A stretch of DNA of 64,000 nucleotides from Pelotomaculum sp. (GCA_018435055.1 JAHDOA010000004.1:1-64000); one strand, 5' to 3'. Positions 9,212 to 21,025 are shown, counted from the first letter of the stretch. Program-made: numbers and translations. Notes: generated from the letters alone by a model not told the origin.

Positions 9212-9329
9212 TGTTTTCTGCGGCGCCGCCAAAAAACCAGGCCTTGCACCTCCCTCTCTATTAATTAATGGCGGCAAAATTGCCGCTTTTTAAGTTTGCG
9301 CTCCACTGCTGCCAGTTAGTTAACAATGA
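9212..9329. repeat. 118-bp structured repeat, copy 1
   Basis: Closely similar to 31929-32046 over its whole length, including GGCGGCAAAATTGCCGC, CCAGGCCTTGCACCTC and AGTTAACAATGA blocks. It lies 22 bp beyond the gatB stop codon. On the plus strand it contains the hairpin GCGGCA/TGCCGC followed by TTTTT (9271-9291). The other copy lies 15 bp beyond the purN stop in the same orientation. Confidence 0.75.
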
Positions 9330-9351
9330 AGAGGAATCTCTTTGAGGCCGT

Positions 9352-10788
9352 TTAAAGTTTTTTTCTTAGCAGCCTATTTACCAGTTCAGGATTTGCCTTG
9401 CCTTGCGTGGCCTTCATCACCTGGCCGACTAAAAATCCCAGGGCGCGCTCCTTGCCGGCTTTAAAATCCTCCACCGGCCCGGGGTTTTTGGCCAGCACTT
9501 CTTCCACTATAGCAATGACAGCTCCTTCATCGCTGATCTGGAGCAGGCCCTTTTCTTTAACGATGGTTTCAGCATCCCTGCCGCCGGCAAACATCTCCGC
9601 AAAGACTGTTTTGGCGATTTTGCCGCTGATATCGCCCCGCTCAACCAACTTCAGCAAGGCAGCCAAATTTTGCGGCGTAATTTTGCAGCTGGTTATTTCA
9701 ATATCGTGCAGGTTAAGCAGCCTGTTGAAGTCACCCAGGATCCAGTTGCTCACTGCTTTGGGATTCGGGCAGGCTTTGACACATTCCTCAAAATAACCGG
9801 CCAGTTCCCTTGTGTTGGTGAGGATTGCCGCGTCATATGCCGGCAGACCGTACTCTTTCATAAAGCGCTCCCTGCGTTGATCGGGCAACTCCGGTAAGGC
9901 GCCACGGATATCCTCCACCCACCGCCGGTCTATCAGCAGCGGGACCAGGTCCGGGTCGGGCAGGTAACGGTAGTCGTGCGCGTGTTCCTTGCTGCGCATC
10001 GACAGGGTCTCACCCTTCCCCTCGTCCCAGGTCCGGGTCTCCTGGATGATCCTTCCGCCGGCCTCAAGTGTCTTGATCTGGCGTTCTACTTCAAAAATCA
10101 GTGACCGCTGCAGGGCTTTAAAAGAGTTAAGGTTTTTTATTTCAGTTTTGGCGCCGAACCCCCTTGCCCCAACAGGCCGCACTGAAATGTTGGCGTCGCA
10201 GCGCAGGCTTCCCTCTTCCATCTTGCAGTCGGAAACACCGATATACTGAATAATTGTCCGGAGTTTTTCCATGTACCGGCGGGCTTCTTCCGGCGAGCCC
10301 AGGTCCGGCTCGGAGACGATTTCAATCAGAGGCACGCCGGCCCTGTTGTAATCGACCAGAGAGTAGGGTGTGTCGGTGATGGTCCCCTGGTGCACCAGTT
10401 TGCCGCTGTCCTCCTCCATATGAAGGCGGGTGACGCCGATTTTCTTTGGACCATTTTCAGTGTCAATTTCCAGGTATCCGTGCCTGGCGATCGGCAGGTC
10501 ATACTGAGAGATTTGATAGTTTTTGGGCATATCGGGATAATAGTAATTCTTCCGGTCGAATTTAGTAAACTCCGCTATTTTACAATTAAGCGCCAGGGCG
10601 GCTCTAATGGCGTGTTCCACTACCTTTTTGTTTACGACGGGGAGAACACCCGGCAGGCCAAGGCAGACCGGGCAGACATGGGTATTCGGTTCGCCCCCGA
10701 ACCCGGTGGTGGAATCACAAAATATTTTCGCCCTGGTTTTTAGCTCTACATGCGCTTCCAGGCCTATTACCGTCTCATACCGGGGCAA
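9352..10788 (-). CDS. gatB: Aspartyl/glutamyl-tRNA(Asn/Gln) amidotransferase subunit B
   Basis: Subunit B of the GatCAB transamidosome, which activates mischarged Glu-tRNA(Gln)/Asp-tRNA(Asn) for amidation with ammonia from GatA. 478 aa, full length. The N-terminal catalytic cradle signature is visible ([52 protein letters not shown]), as is the C-terminal YqeY-like tail domain ending in [13 protein letters not shown]. The gene is separated from gatA by 304 bp of AT-rich repeat, unusual for this normally tight operon. Confidence 0.97.
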   Translation of the reverse strand: MPRYETVIGLEAHVELKTRAKIFCDSTTGFGGEPNTHVCPVCLGLPGVLPVVNKKVVEHAIRAALALNCKIAEFTKFDRKNYYYPDMPKNYQISQYDLPIARHGYLEIDTENGPKKIGVTRLHMEEDSGKLVHQGTITDTPYSLVDYNRAGVPLIEIVSEPDLGSPEEARRYMEKLRTIIQYIGVSDCKMEEGSLRCDANISVRPVGARGFGAKTEIKNLNSFKALQRSLIFEVERQIKTLEAGGRIIQETRTWDEGKGETLSMRSKEHAHDYRYLPDPDLVPLLIDRRWVEDIRGALPELPDQRRERFMKEYGLPAYDAAILTNTRELAGYFEECVKACPNPKAVSNWILGDFNRLLNLHDIEITSCKITPQNLAALLKLVERGDISGKIAKTVFAEMFAGGRDAETIVKEKGLLQISDEGAVIAIVEEVLAKNPGPVEDFKAGKERALGFLVGQVMKATQGKANPELVNRLLRKKL

Positions 10789-10807
10789 AGCCTTTACCTC
10801 CTCCGAA

Positions 10808-11095
10808 TTAAAACAAATTGACAGGATTTACAGGATTAATACAGGATTTACATGATTTTAAAAACCATATTAATTTATTGTAAATAAGTGCTGTAATTTA
10901 TTTTGGATAATAGTTTTTATTTAATCTAATTAACCTTATAATCCTGAATTCAGTGATAATCTTTGTATAACTATTATATTTGTTTCTCAGAATTAGGGCT
11001 TAAATTTAATCAAATAATAGTTTTTTAATCCTGTTAATCTTCTTTTATTATCCTGTTAATCCTGTCAATTTGTTTTTCCCCGTCAATTTGTTTTA
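10808..11095. repeat. AT-rich inverted repeat element between gatB and gatA
   Basis: The left arm reads AAACAAATTGACAGGATTT and the right arm is its complement (ATCCTGTTAATCCTGTCAA then TTTGTTTT). Each arm contains several copies of a TTAATCCTGT-like decamer, and the roughly 170-bp core is very AT-rich and non-coding. This fills the whole gatB-gatA gap. Related shorter copies lie at 121-185, 35145-35257 and 60590-60680. It resembles a palindromic non-autonomous mobile element, but no target duplication is evident. Confidence 0.65.
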
Positions 11096-12550
11096 CAACT
11101 CCGGAAACTGCTTGTGGTAATCTGTATTCTGCTCGAAGGTGTACGCCGTCCGGAGCAGTGTACCCTCGTCGAAGGGCCTGCCCATCAACTGCAGGCCGAC
11201 AGGCAAACCTCCGGCAAAACCGCAGGGAATTGATAGCCCCGGTATGCCGGCCAGGTTAACTGAGATCGTGCAGATATCAGACAGGTACATCTGCAGGGGA
11301 TTATCCATTTTTTCACCGATGCGGAATGCTGTGGTAGGTGAAACCGGTGAAAGGAGCAGGTCGTATTTTTTAAAAGCGCGGTCAAAGTCTTCTTTAATCA
11401 GGGTCCGCACCTTGAGCGCCTTCAGGTAGTAAGCATCGTAGTATCCCGATGATAGCGCGTACGTCCCCAGCATGATTCTTCTCTTAACCTCATCGCCGAA
11501 CCCCTGGCTGCGGGTTCTCATAAACATGTCGATTAGATCATCTGTTCCTTCGGCGCGTATACCATAACGCACCCCGTCGTAACGGGCCAGGTTTGAACTG
11601 GCCTCAGCCTGGGCAATCAGGTAATATGTGGGGAGGGCGTATTCAGTATGAGGGAGGGTGGTATATTCCACCACAGCGCCGAGAGACTCAAATTTTTCCA
11701 TTGCTTTTATGATGACACCGCGCACTGCCGGGTCTATTCCCTCCGCCATATATTCCTCGGGCACACCAAATTTCAAGCCGCGCACATCGTCTTTTAAAAA
11801 ACTGGTGTAATCCGCCGTCCGGTACTTTACCGAGGTGGAGTCCAGCGGGTCATGGCCGCAGATGGCATTCAGCATTAAGGCACAGTCGGTAACATCCCTG
11901 GTAAAAGGCCCAATCTGGTCAAGGGAAGAAGCGTACGCAATCAGGCCGTATCGTGAAACTGCGCCGTAGGTGGGCTTCATGCCGACAACGCCGCAAAACG
12001 AAGCCGGCTGCCTGATGGATCCCCCCGTGTCGGAACCAAGAGCGCAAACAGCGGCGCCGGCTGCTACTGCGGCCGCGGAGCCCCCGCTGGAGCCGCCCGG
12101 CACCCTGCTGGTATCCCATGGGTTCCGTGTGGTGAAAAAGGCTGAGTTTTCGTTGGAAGAACCCATCGCAAATTCGTCCAGGTTGGCCTTGCCGGCAATC
12201 GCGGCGCCGGCGGCCTCCAGTCTTTTAACAACAGTGGCGCTGTAAGGCGGGATGAAATTGGACAGGATTTTCGAACCAGCCGTGGTTTTGATACCGTCAG
12301 TGCATATGTTATCTTTTATTGCCATAGGAATGCCGGAAAGGGGTGTGATTTTCTCGCCATTCCTGATTTGCCTGTCCACTGCCCGGGCCTGGGCCAGAGC
12401 ATTTTCCTCAGTCCTGGTTATATAGGCCCCGATCTGCTCCTCGACTGCATCAATCCTGGCAAAAACAGCCTTGTTTAACTCTTCCGCTGAAATTTCTTTT
12501 TTTATTAGTTGATCGTGCATTTCATGTGCGGTAAGCAGAAAAAACTGCAA
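11093..12550 (-). CDS. gatA: Aspartyl/glutamyl-tRNA(Asn/Gln) amidotransferase subunit A
   Basis: Amidase-signature subunit of GatCAB that hydrolyses glutamine to supply ammonia. 485 aa. The catalytic Ser-cisSer-Lys triad is visible: lysine in [11 protein letters not shown], cis-serine in [14 protein letters not shown] and the nucleophile in [16 protein letters not shown]. GatC is encoded 49 bp upstream on the same strand, and gatB lies downstream beyond an AT-rich repeat, giving the order gatC-gatA-gatB. Its presence implies that Gln-tRNA and/or Asn-tRNA is made by the indirect pathway in this organism. Confidence 0.97.
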   Translation of the reverse strand: MQFFLLTAHEMHDQLIKKEISAEELNKAVFARIDAVEEQIGAYITRTEENALAQARAVDRQIRNGEKITPLSGIPMAIKDNICTDGIKTTAGSKILSNFIPPYSATVVKRLEAAGAAIAGKANLDEFAMGSSNENSAFFTTRNPWDTSRVPGGSSGGSAAAVAAGAAVCALGSDTGGSIRQPASFCGVVGMKPTYGAVSRYGLIAYASSLDQIGPFTRDVTDCALMLNAICGHDPLDSTSVKYRTADYTSFLKDDVRGLKFGVPEEYMAEGIDPAVRGVIIKAMEKFESLGAVVEYTTLPHTEYALPTYYLIAQAEASSNLARYDGVRYGIRAEGTDDLIDMFMRTRSQGFGDEVKRRIMLGTYALSSGYYDAYYLKALKVRTLIKEDFDRAFKKYDLLLSPVSPTTAFRIGEKMDNPLQMYLSDICTISVNLAGIPGLSIPCGFAGGLPVGLQLMGRPFDEGTLLRTAYTFEQNTDYHKQFPEL

Positions 12551-12599
12551 TGCGCTACCTCCCCAAATGGCGGCAGTTGGCCAAACTAAATTCTACCGC

Positions 12600-12881
12600 C
12601 TAGACAATTTTTGGCACCTTAAAATAATTTTCTTCCCGGTCGGGACAGTTAGCCAGAGCGTCTTCCCGCGAAATATGCTGTCCTACCCAGTCCTCGCGAA
12701 AAACGTTTTGCAAAGGCAGCACATGGGCGGTTGGCTGTACATTTTCTGTATCAAGACGGGAGAGAAATTGAAAATAGTCAAGAATCTCATTCAGCTGCCG
12801 CGTGTACATATCTTTCTCCGGCCCGGTCAATTTCAGCCTGCTTAGCAGGGCAACGTGTTCAACATCTTTTTTTGTGATCAA
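12600..12881 (-). CDS. gatC: Aspartyl/glutamyl-tRNA(Asn/Gln) amidotransferase subunit C
   Basis: 93-aa stabilising subunit of GatCAB. The family N-terminus MITKKDVEHVALLSRLKL is followed by the helical QLNEILDYFQFLSRLDTENVQP-type segment and a C-terminal REENYFKVPKIV tail. It sits between ligA (21 bp upstream) and gatA, so ligA-gatC-gatA is probably one transcript. Confidence 0.96.
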   Translation of the reverse strand: MITKKDVEHVALLSRLKLTGPEKDMYTRQLNEILDYFQFLSRLDTENVQPTAHVLPLQNVFREDWVGQHISREDALANCPDREENYFKVPKIV

Positions 12882-12902
12882 AAATCATTCACCCTTTCCT
12901 GT

Positions 12903-14966
<2,064 letters not shown>

Positions 14967-15080
14967 TCACCCGCCTGGCAACATTCCCCGGGCATCCCGA
15001 TCGGGGACACGCCTCGATCCAATAAAAGCCGATCATTGTGCGGCTAAAGCCGCACCTACAACCAGAAACGTGCCACGAGC

Positions 15081-15108
15081 GTGCCACGAGAACCGTCCCC
15101 TTGACATG
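15081..15108. repeat. REP-like palindrome (degenerate stem)
   Basis: Constant loop AGAACCGTCCCC flanked by GTGCCACG and TTGACATG; compared with the other copies (stem GTGTCAAG/CTTGACAC) the left arm is mutated. It ends 5 bp from the amj stop codon. Confidence 0.65.
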
Positions 15109-15113
15109 TTTTT

Positions 15114-15986
15114 CTATACCAGCAGGGAGGCGGCATATTTGACCAGATAAGCTGCCGGCACAAAAATCAGCTGGGCCAAAGCCGTGCCCAGGATCCTTGT
15201 AAGCGCAAGGTACATGACCATTTGTTTCACATCTTCTTCGCCCCGTTCTCCCTGCATCGCCTGGTCAGTAATAGCTGCGGCGGTAGGCTCTACCACTGTC
15301 GCCGAGAGGATGGTGGCTACCCCGTTCACCACGGCCGAAAGCAAGGCAGCGGTGGAACGGAAATTGGGAAACAGCGCCCCGGCATAAATGGCGGAAAGCA
15401 CCCCGGTGGTATACACGCCAGTAACAATAATATTTAAAAATAAAAATGTCTTGGGAATGGCAACCTTCTTTTTGGGCGCTATTTTAAAAGATTTTTTGCC
15501 CGGTTGGTCAATTTGGCCGCCAGTTCTCATAAACCGGCGGGGTGAAATAATAATACTGCCCAGCATGCGGGGCACTGAGCCGGTTTCTTCGAATGAGAAG
15601 ATAGCACGGTTAAAAATATTGACAAAGACCGGGATCAAGGCAGCGGCAATGACAGTCCCCACAGTCGCAGCCAGGATGACGAACCGGATGTTCTGGCTGA
15701 GCGAGACCAGCAGCGCCTGGTAGGCGGCGCTGTTAATCAGCTGCGCATCCGTCACCCTGACCCCCGCCTGCGTCTGCCCTGTTTTAATCACTATCTCTAC
15801 GATTGAAGCGAGGATCGGCGCCTGAATAGTATTGGCGGTGCTGGCTACAAGAAATATCACGTTATAAATAGATAAGCCCGTGGCCAGTCGCCGGGTGCGC
15901 ACACCCGATATGCGCATGGCATAAGCCAGTGTATTAATAAAATGGATAACCGCTGTAAGGGCGGCCACGATCAGGAGACGCTCCAT
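15114..15986 (-). CDS. amj: Lipid II flippase Amj family protein
   Basis: 290-aa polytopic membrane protein whose N-terminus (MERLLIVAALTAVIHFINTL, then AYAMRISGVRTRRLA) and length match the DUF2837/Amj family. In Bacillus subtilis Amj is an alternative lipid II flippase that backs up MurJ and is induced by envelope stress. About six to seven hydrophobic segments can be read, with a basic loop (FKIAPKKKVAIPKT) in the middle. It lies between pcrA and ligA on the same strand. Family assignment is by recognition of the N-terminal signature; the activity is from the family. Confidence 0.8.
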   Translation of the reverse strand: MERLLIVAALTAVIHFINTLAYAMRISGVRTRRLATGLSIYNVIFLVASTANTIQAPILASIVEIVIKTGQTQAGVRVTDAQLINSAAYQALLVSLSQNIRFVILAATVGTVIAAALIPVFVNIFNRAIFSFEETGSVPRMLGSIIISPRRFMRTGGQIDQPGKKSFKIAPKKKVAIPKTFLFLNIIVTGVYTTGVLSAIYAGALFPNFRSTAALLSAVVNGVATILSATVVEPTAAAITDQAMQGERGEEDVKQMVMYLALTRILGTALAQLIFVPAAYLVKYAASLLV

Positions 15987-16058
15987 AATCCCTCCGTAAC
16001 CGGATTAATAATAGTATTGCCGAAAGAAAGCTATACCAGTAACCCGGTGTACCACATC

Positions 16059-18233
16059 TTATATCCCGTCCGCCTTCTCCAGCGGCGCGAATTTTGCCAG
16101 GAGCACTTTTATACCCTGTTCGGGAAAGGCCACCTGGTACTCTGTGTCATCACCCTCGCCCCGCACCCCGACGATCACACCCGGACCCCATTTACTGTGC
16201 CTGACCCGGTCACCGAGAACATACCGCTTTGATTCTGAAATTATTTTGGCGCCGGTAACCTCTGCTTTTCCCATCCCGGGCCGGCGTTTTTTACCGGTTT
16301 TCCCCGGGAAAACGTCGTCGCTCAAAAGGTGGGGGGGTATTTCTTCAAGAAAGCGGGAGGGCATGTTGTACTTCTCGGCGCCAAAAAGAGTCCTCTTCCA
16401 GCAGTGGGTAAGGTAAAGGCGCTCCATGGCCCTGGTCACGCCGACATAACACAAGCGGCGTTCCTCTTCCAACTCACCCGGTTCCAGCAGTGACCGGGAA
16501 TGGGGAAAGACGCCCTCCTCCAGGCCGGCCAGGAACACAACCGGGAATTCCAGGCCTTTGGCGCTGTGCAGTGTCATCAGGGAAACCTGGTCACTTTCCG
16601 TATCGTACTTGTCCAGGTCAGTTACCAGGGCGATATTCTCAAGAAAACTCACCAGCCCTTTTTCCTCGGCATCCCGGTCAAATTCAATGGTCCCGGAGAT
16701 AAATTCATCCAGGTTTTCCAGCCTGGTGCGCGACTCCACGGTATCTTCGGCCAGCAGTTCCTCCCGGTACCTGGTTTGTTCCAGCACTTCCCTGGCCAGG
16801 CCGGTGACCGCGGCGTCAAATGATTCCTCCGTTAAGCGCCGGAGCAGCAGGCCCAGTTCGCTGCACGCCGCCCTGGCCCTGGCGGAAAGCCCGCTAATTT
16901 CAGTTGATCTGACAAGAGCCTCAACCGGCGTGATTAGATGCGTCTCAGCAAAGGATATAATTCTACTGAAAGAAGCCGGCCCGATACCGCGCCTGGGCAC
17001 ATTTATTATTCTGGCCAGGCTGACTGTGTCCCGCTGGTTTACGAGCAGCCTGAGGTAGGCCAGTATGTCTTTTATCTCTTTGCGGGCGTAAAATTTTAAT
17101 CCCCCGATAATGGTATAAGGCAAACCCGCCCGGACAAAAATTTCCTCGATTACCCGCGACTGAGCGTGGGTGCGGTACAGCACGGCAAAATCACTGTTAG
17201 GCCTGTTTTCCACTTCTTTTAGACTAAAAATTTTCCTTGCTATATAATCAGCTTCCTTGTGTTCGTCCTCAGCAAAAAAGCTTACCAGGCCGGCGCCGGG
17301 ACTGGCTGCGGTCCAAAGGCGCTTTTCTTTGCGGTTTTCGTTGTTTTTGATAATATGATTGGCCGCTTCCAGGATCCGGCCCGTCGAGCGGTAATTTTGC
17401 TCAAGCTTTATTAACGCCGCCTCGGGGTAGTCTCTTTCAAAGCTCAAGATATTTTTGATATCTGCGCCCCGCCAGCCGTAAATTCCCTGGTCCGGGTCCC
17501 CCACCGCGAATAAGTTGCGGTGGACGCCTGCCAGCAGGTTGACAAAAACATACTGGGCATGGTTGGTATCCTGGTATTCATCGACCAGTATATGGCGGAA
17601 GCGGTCCTGGTAATATGCCAGGACCTGGGGGTACTCCCGGAACAGCCGCACCGTGAGAAAAATAAGGTCATCAAAATCAACAGCGTTGTTTCGCTGTAGT
17701 TTTTCCTGGTACAAAACATAAACCCTGATAACGACCTGGTTAAAGCTATCGTAAGCATACTTTTGATAATCGCTCGCGGTGAGCAGCTGGTTTTTAGCCT
17801 GGGAGACGGCCGCCGCGACCGCCCGGGGCGGGTATCTTTTTTCGTCGATATCCAGCTCTTTGATACAGTCCTTGACAACGGTAAGCTGGTCATCGCTGTC
17901 GTAGATCACAAAATCACGGCTGCGCCCGAAAAACTCCTCCTGGCGCCGCAAAATACGCAGGCAGGCGGCATGAAAGGTGCAGATCCAGATGTCACGGGAA
18001 ACCTCCGGCGCCAGGGCTTCTACACGCGCCCTCATTTCCCGGGCGGCCTTGTTGGTAAAAGTGATAGCCAGAATACGGTAGGGCTGGATCCGCATCTCTT
18101 TGATCAGATATGCCGCGCGGCAGGTCAAAACCCTGGTTTTGCCGCTGCCGGCGCCGGCCAGGACCAGCAGTGGTCCATCCCCGTATGTCACCGCCTCGAT
18201 CTGGGCAGGATTAAGATTGTCTAATACGTTCAT
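16059..18233 (-). CDS. pcrA: ATP-dependent DNA helicase PcrA/UvrD
   Basis: 724-aa superfamily 1A 3'-5' helicase acting in repair, rolling-circle replication and removal of RecA. Motifs in order: Q motif LNPAQIEAV, Walker A LAGAGSGKTRVL, motif Ia AITFTNKAAREM, Walker B HILVDEYQDTNHAQY, GDPDQGIYGWRGAD, LEQNYRST, LMTLHSAKGLEFPVVF and YVGVTRAM. The C-terminal tail (residues about 660-715) carries the RNA-polymerase-binding tudor-like segment (GDRVRHSKWGPGVIVGV). It is the first gene of the run pcrA-amj-ligA-gatCAB. Confidence 0.97.
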   Translation of the reverse strand: MNVLDNLNPAQIEAVTYGDGPLLVLAGAGSGKTRVLTCRAAYLIKEMRIQPYRILAITFTNKAAREMRARVEALAPEVSRDIWICTFHAACLRILRRQEEFFGRSRDFVIYDSDDQLTVVKDCIKELDIDEKRYPPRAVAAAVSQAKNQLLTASDYQKYAYDSFNQVVIRVYVLYQEKLQRNNAVDFDDLIFLTVRLFREYPQVLAYYQDRFRHILVDEYQDTNHAQYVFVNLLAGVHRNLFAVGDPDQGIYGWRGADIKNILSFERDYPEAALIKLEQNYRSTGRILEAANHIIKNNENRKEKRLWTAASPGAGLVSFFAEDEHKEADYIARKIFSLKEVENRPNSDFAVLYRTHAQSRVIEEIFVRAGLPYTIIGGLKFYARKEIKDILAYLRLLVNQRDTVSLARIINVPRRGIGPASFSRIISFAETHLITPVEALVRSTEISGLSARARAACSELGLLLRRLTEESFDAAVTGLAREVLEQTRYREELLAEDTVESRTRLENLDEFISGTIEFDRDAEEKGLVSFLENIALVTDLDKYDTESDQVSLMTLHSAKGLEFPVVFLAGLEEGVFPHSRSLLEPGELEEERRLCYVGVTRAMERLYLTHCWKRTLFGAEKYNMPSRFLEEIPPHLLSDDVFPGKTGKKRRPGMGKAEVTGAKIISESKRYVLGDRVRHSKWGPGVIVGVRGEGDDTEYQVAFPEQGIKVLLAKFAPLEKADGI

Positions 18234-18343
18234 CGCTCCTCCAAAAATTTAACATCTTGTTAATAATATTAATTCTAAACAACAGGCGCAAATCCTTCAC
18301 CGGCAGCGGCGCCTGCCGCAGACATTGTTTATTGAGTTTCTAG

Positions 18344-18440
18344 CTCCTAATGATAAAAAAAGCTGATATAGCGCCGAAATGGTGAGCCTTTGATGACAAA
18401 AAACTCACCATTTAACCAAATTATCAGCAAAAGTTAGGAG
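18344..18440. other. Nested three-arm palindrome, terminator-like on the minus strand
   Basis: Three perfect inverted arms are nested: CTCCTAA/TTAGGAG (18344-18350, 18434-18440), GCTGATA/TATCAGC (18362-18368, 18422-18428) and AAATGGTGAG/CTCACCATTT (18377-18386, 18404-18413). Read on the minus strand, the middle arm is followed by a run of seven T residues, so it could terminate the idi transcript. The 97-bp size and the terminal inverted arms also suit a small palindromic mobile element. Confidence 0.7.
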
Positions 18441-18503
18441 TATATGCAATTAATAGATTATATATATAAAGGGACTCCCTCCAATATTCAGCTTAGGGTA
18501 AAT

Positions 18504-19028
18504 TCAATCCAAGCAGATCACCTTTTCTTCCAATAGTTTTTCCCAGGCAATCTTAAACCACGATGTATAAATTTCCGGATTCTTTCTCATGTCTTCGGCT
18601 AGGGCATCTTTGGCAATCCACTTGTAATCAGCCACCTCGTCTGGATTCTCTACCGGCGTTCCATCCCACCTGCCGACAAGGACGTGATCAAACTCCTTCT
18701 CCGTCAAGCCATTGGTAAACCTGGTTTCGTAAATAAATGAAAAAACCTTCACCAACCCGGTGTCAAAGCCCATTTCCTCCTGCAGTCTTCTGTGCGCAGC
18801 CGCCTCAATGGCTTCCCCCGGCCGCGGGTGGCCGCAGCAGGTATTGGCCCACATCCCCGGATTATGGTACTTGCCCCCGGCGCGTTTTTGTATTAATATC
18901 TCACCGCTGCTGTTCGTAATGACCACTGAAAACGCCCGGTGCAATCTCGGGTTCTTGTGAGCATCTATTTTTTCAGCGGTACCAATCATATTATCGTTTT
19001 CATCTACCAGGATGACATATTCTTCCAT
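18504..19028 (-). CDS. idi: Isopentenyl-diphosphate delta-isomerase, type I
   Basis: 174-aa Nudix-fold enzyme interconverting IPP and DMAPP. Visible are the active-site cysteine region WANTCCGHPRPGE, the Nudix-like helix AAAHRRLQEEMGFDTG and the catalytic glutamate region LTEKEFDHVLVGRW. Its start codon lies inside the end of the upstream regulator gene (25-bp overlap), so the two are co-transcribed. Bacteria of this lineage usually use the MEP pathway, which makes DMAPP directly, so idi is not essential. Its place in a UbiD/UbiX locus suggests it feeds DMAPP to prenyl-FMN synthesis (inference). Confidence 0.93.
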   Translation of the reverse strand: MEEYVILVDENDNMIGTAEKIDAHKNPRLHRAFSVVITNSSGEILIQKRAGGKYHNPGMWANTCCGHPRPGEAIEAAAHRRLQEEMGFDTGLVKVFSFIYETRFTNGLTEKEFDHVLVGRWDGTPVENPDEVADYKWIAKDALAEDMRKNPEIYTSWFKIAWEKLLEEKVICLD

Positions 19029-21025
19029 CGCCGACCTCCGGAAACGTAGAATTTTCTTTTAGCGCTTGACGCCTCATTTGGCCGCAGGTTCCCTGTGTCA
19101 AGATCCCCTTTGCTTAAACACCATATTTTCAACGCTAACTGCAAATCAAACCTTTTATTTGGATCTTTCAGGGAAAAGCCGCCTACTTCACATATCTTCC
19201 CAAGGCGATATTTAAAGCCACTCAAAGTTACCATGGTGACTCTGGCTGCTTCTTTCATATTACCGTTGCAGTTAAAATAATTATTCAAAGTTTCTACCAA
19301 CTGGCTGTCGTGGCTGGCATCGTATTTCAGCAGCTCGCCGAGCTGATCATTCATAAAATCTGTCAGGCTGCTCTGGTTGTTGGTATTAAACAGCAGGCCG
19401 AAAGTACCCAGACAATCAAAGGGAATAACCATATTCTTTTGATTCAAAGAATTTATTACTTTCAAGGCCCATTTGGCTTCCCGGTAGGAGTCGCAAAAAT
19501 CTCCCGGGGTATAGCAAACTCTCCCCAAACCAATAGAAACGGTGACCGACGGCAAATGCCTGGCAATCACCTTTTGCATATTCCGCGCCAGCTCAACTGT
19601 ATTGGAAGAAGTCCTGTCTTCCAGCGCTGTTATGATAATAATACTATTGCCGCTGACGGTGGCTGTGCCGGTTCTATTGTACACATTCAGCGCCGTGTTA
19701 ATTACCCCGCAAATCTGTTCTTTTATATCGGAAGTCCGCCCTTCGGCCCGGATAGATTTCCCCAGTGAGCAGGCCGGTTTATCTAAACCGGCGACAAGCA
19801 CCCGGTGCGGCTGCTTAATACTGTAGCCAAGACAGCGCGCTCTTTCAACGATTGAAGTTTCAGATTTAAAGTCGCCCTCAATTAATTCCAGGACGAAATC
19901 ACCTAACAAACGGCTTTCGGTTTTAGCTACCGTACGGTCCTGCGCCATCTTAAGGGCAAAAACCGTAACGATAAATTCCATTGACATCTGATCGTGTTCA
20001 GTAAGCTTTTTTTCAGTTTTAATAAGACTGACATAGCCGATAACCTCCATCTTACTTATTACTGGAAAAACGAACTGGGTTATCGGCCTCTTGGTAAGTT
20101 CCGATGGAAGAATAACAGGCTTGTTTTCCTGGGTTAGTTTAACAGCCAGGTGGCGCAACCGCCAGTCACTAATGATATCCCCGGTTGAAAAAGGCGGCTG
20201 TTGCCTGCCTTCCGTTGTCGCAGTAGGTGAAAAATAAGCGACCGGCTGGAAAGACTGATCCTCCACCATTACTGTTCCATTCATTATTTTGCCTACTGCG
20301 CTTGTAATTGTATATATATCTTCCCCGTTTAACACCATCTTAGTCAACTGTTCATGTATGGCTACTGATTGTCTCAATGCCTCATTCTGCTCCATTACAC
20401 TGGCTTTAGGCCATTCCATACCCTGTCCGAGGGTGGTGCCGTGATAGTACTGCAGCTCGGGACGAATTTCCTCGCCCCAGTCAGACAGTTTCATACCGAC
20501 ATAACGGCAGTGCTGGTCACCCATAGCAGCGCAGGATACTTCCTTTATAATTACCCGTTCACCAAAAAAAGCCGACATAATTCCACTGGCGTAGCCCACG
20601 AGTGTCCAGCATACAGGTTCTGTCGCCGGACCGAAATGCTTGACGTGGTGTTCCGCTTCGTAAGAATCATACCAGCTGCCTTCACACATCCAGGTGTGTT
20701 CGATATCGCTAGATTTTTTTTCAGCAGAAATGACGTTGGCCATCCCAATAAAGGTGTGGAAATTTCTTGCCAGATGATAACGGTCTTCTTTATCTATCCG
20801 CGGAAAATCATTCATGAGATTTTCCACATCCCGGAACCCGTTATTAAAACCGAATCGAATTAAAAATCCTTTAGCTTTTTCTTGGCCCAGGGTATATATC
20901 AGGTCTTTGCGCAGGATACCAATGGCGTTGGCGTTTAGAATAAGTATACGCTTATCCTTTAAATAATTCTTGCCTAACCCCGCCTGCAGTTTTAGCATAC
21001 TTCCCAGATGCATTTCCTGACTCAT
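19004..21025 (-). CDS. Chimeric aromatic-sensing regulator: XylR_N + V4R + PucR-type HTH
   Basis: 673 aa from the ATG at 21025, which has a strong GGAGGG site. Residues about 10-110 match the XylR/DmpR/MopR effector domain and 115-185 the V4R domain. Comparing with my memory of phenol sensors DmpR/MopR, every key residue is conserved with a constant offset of 16: His90 and Trp118 (phenol contacts), Cys139, Glu162, Cys165 and Cys173 (zinc site). There is no AAA+ sigma54 module. Instead a GAF-like middle part (about 215-390), a CdaR/GGDEF-like region and a C-terminal PucR HTH_30 (LNNYFNCNGNMKEAARVT to YRLGKI) follow. Likely an activator of the adjacent ubiD/ubiX genes; overlaps idi. Confidence 0.88.
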   Translation of the reverse strand: MSQEMHLGSMLKLQAGLGKNYLKDKRILILNANAIGILRKDLIYTLGQEKAKGFLIRFGFNNGFRDVENLMNDFPRIDKEDRYHLARNFHTFIGMANVISAEKKSSDIEHTWMCEGSWYDSYEAEHHVKHFGPATEPVCWTLVGYASGIMSAFFGERVIIKEVSCAAMGDQHCRYVGMKLSDWGEEIRPELQYYHGTTLGQGMEWPKASVMEQNEALRQSVAIHEQLTKMVLNGEDIYTITSAVGKIMNGTVMVEDQSFQPVAYFSPTATTEGRQQPPFSTGDIISDWRLRHLAVKLTQENKPVILPSELTKRPITQFVFPVISKMEVIGYVSLIKTEKKLTEHDQMSMEFIVTVFALKMAQDRTVAKTESRLLGDFVLELIEGDFKSETSIVERARCLGYSIKQPHRVLVAGLDKPACSLGKSIRAEGRTSDIKEQICGVINTALNVYNRTGTATVSGNSIIIITALEDRTSSNTVELARNMQKVIARHLPSVTVSIGLGRVCYTPGDFCDSYREAKWALKVINSLNQKNMVIPFDCLGTFGLLFNTNNQSSLTDFMNDQLGELLKYDASHDSQLVETLNNYFNCNGNMKEAARVTMVTLSGFKYRLGKICEVGGFSLKDPNKRFDLQLALKIWCLSKGDLDTGNLRPNEASSAKRKFYVSGGRRWKNMSSW

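Noticed and set aside
9017-9277. 86-codon version of the small membrane protein starting at TTG 9277
   Set aside because: The extra 34 codons are encoded by a repeat shared with 31929-32046, where it leads to no gene, so they are more likely untranslated sequence.
10800-11095. CRISPR array
   Set aside because: Repeats are short, imperfect, arranged as an inverted pair, and lack unique spacers of regular length.
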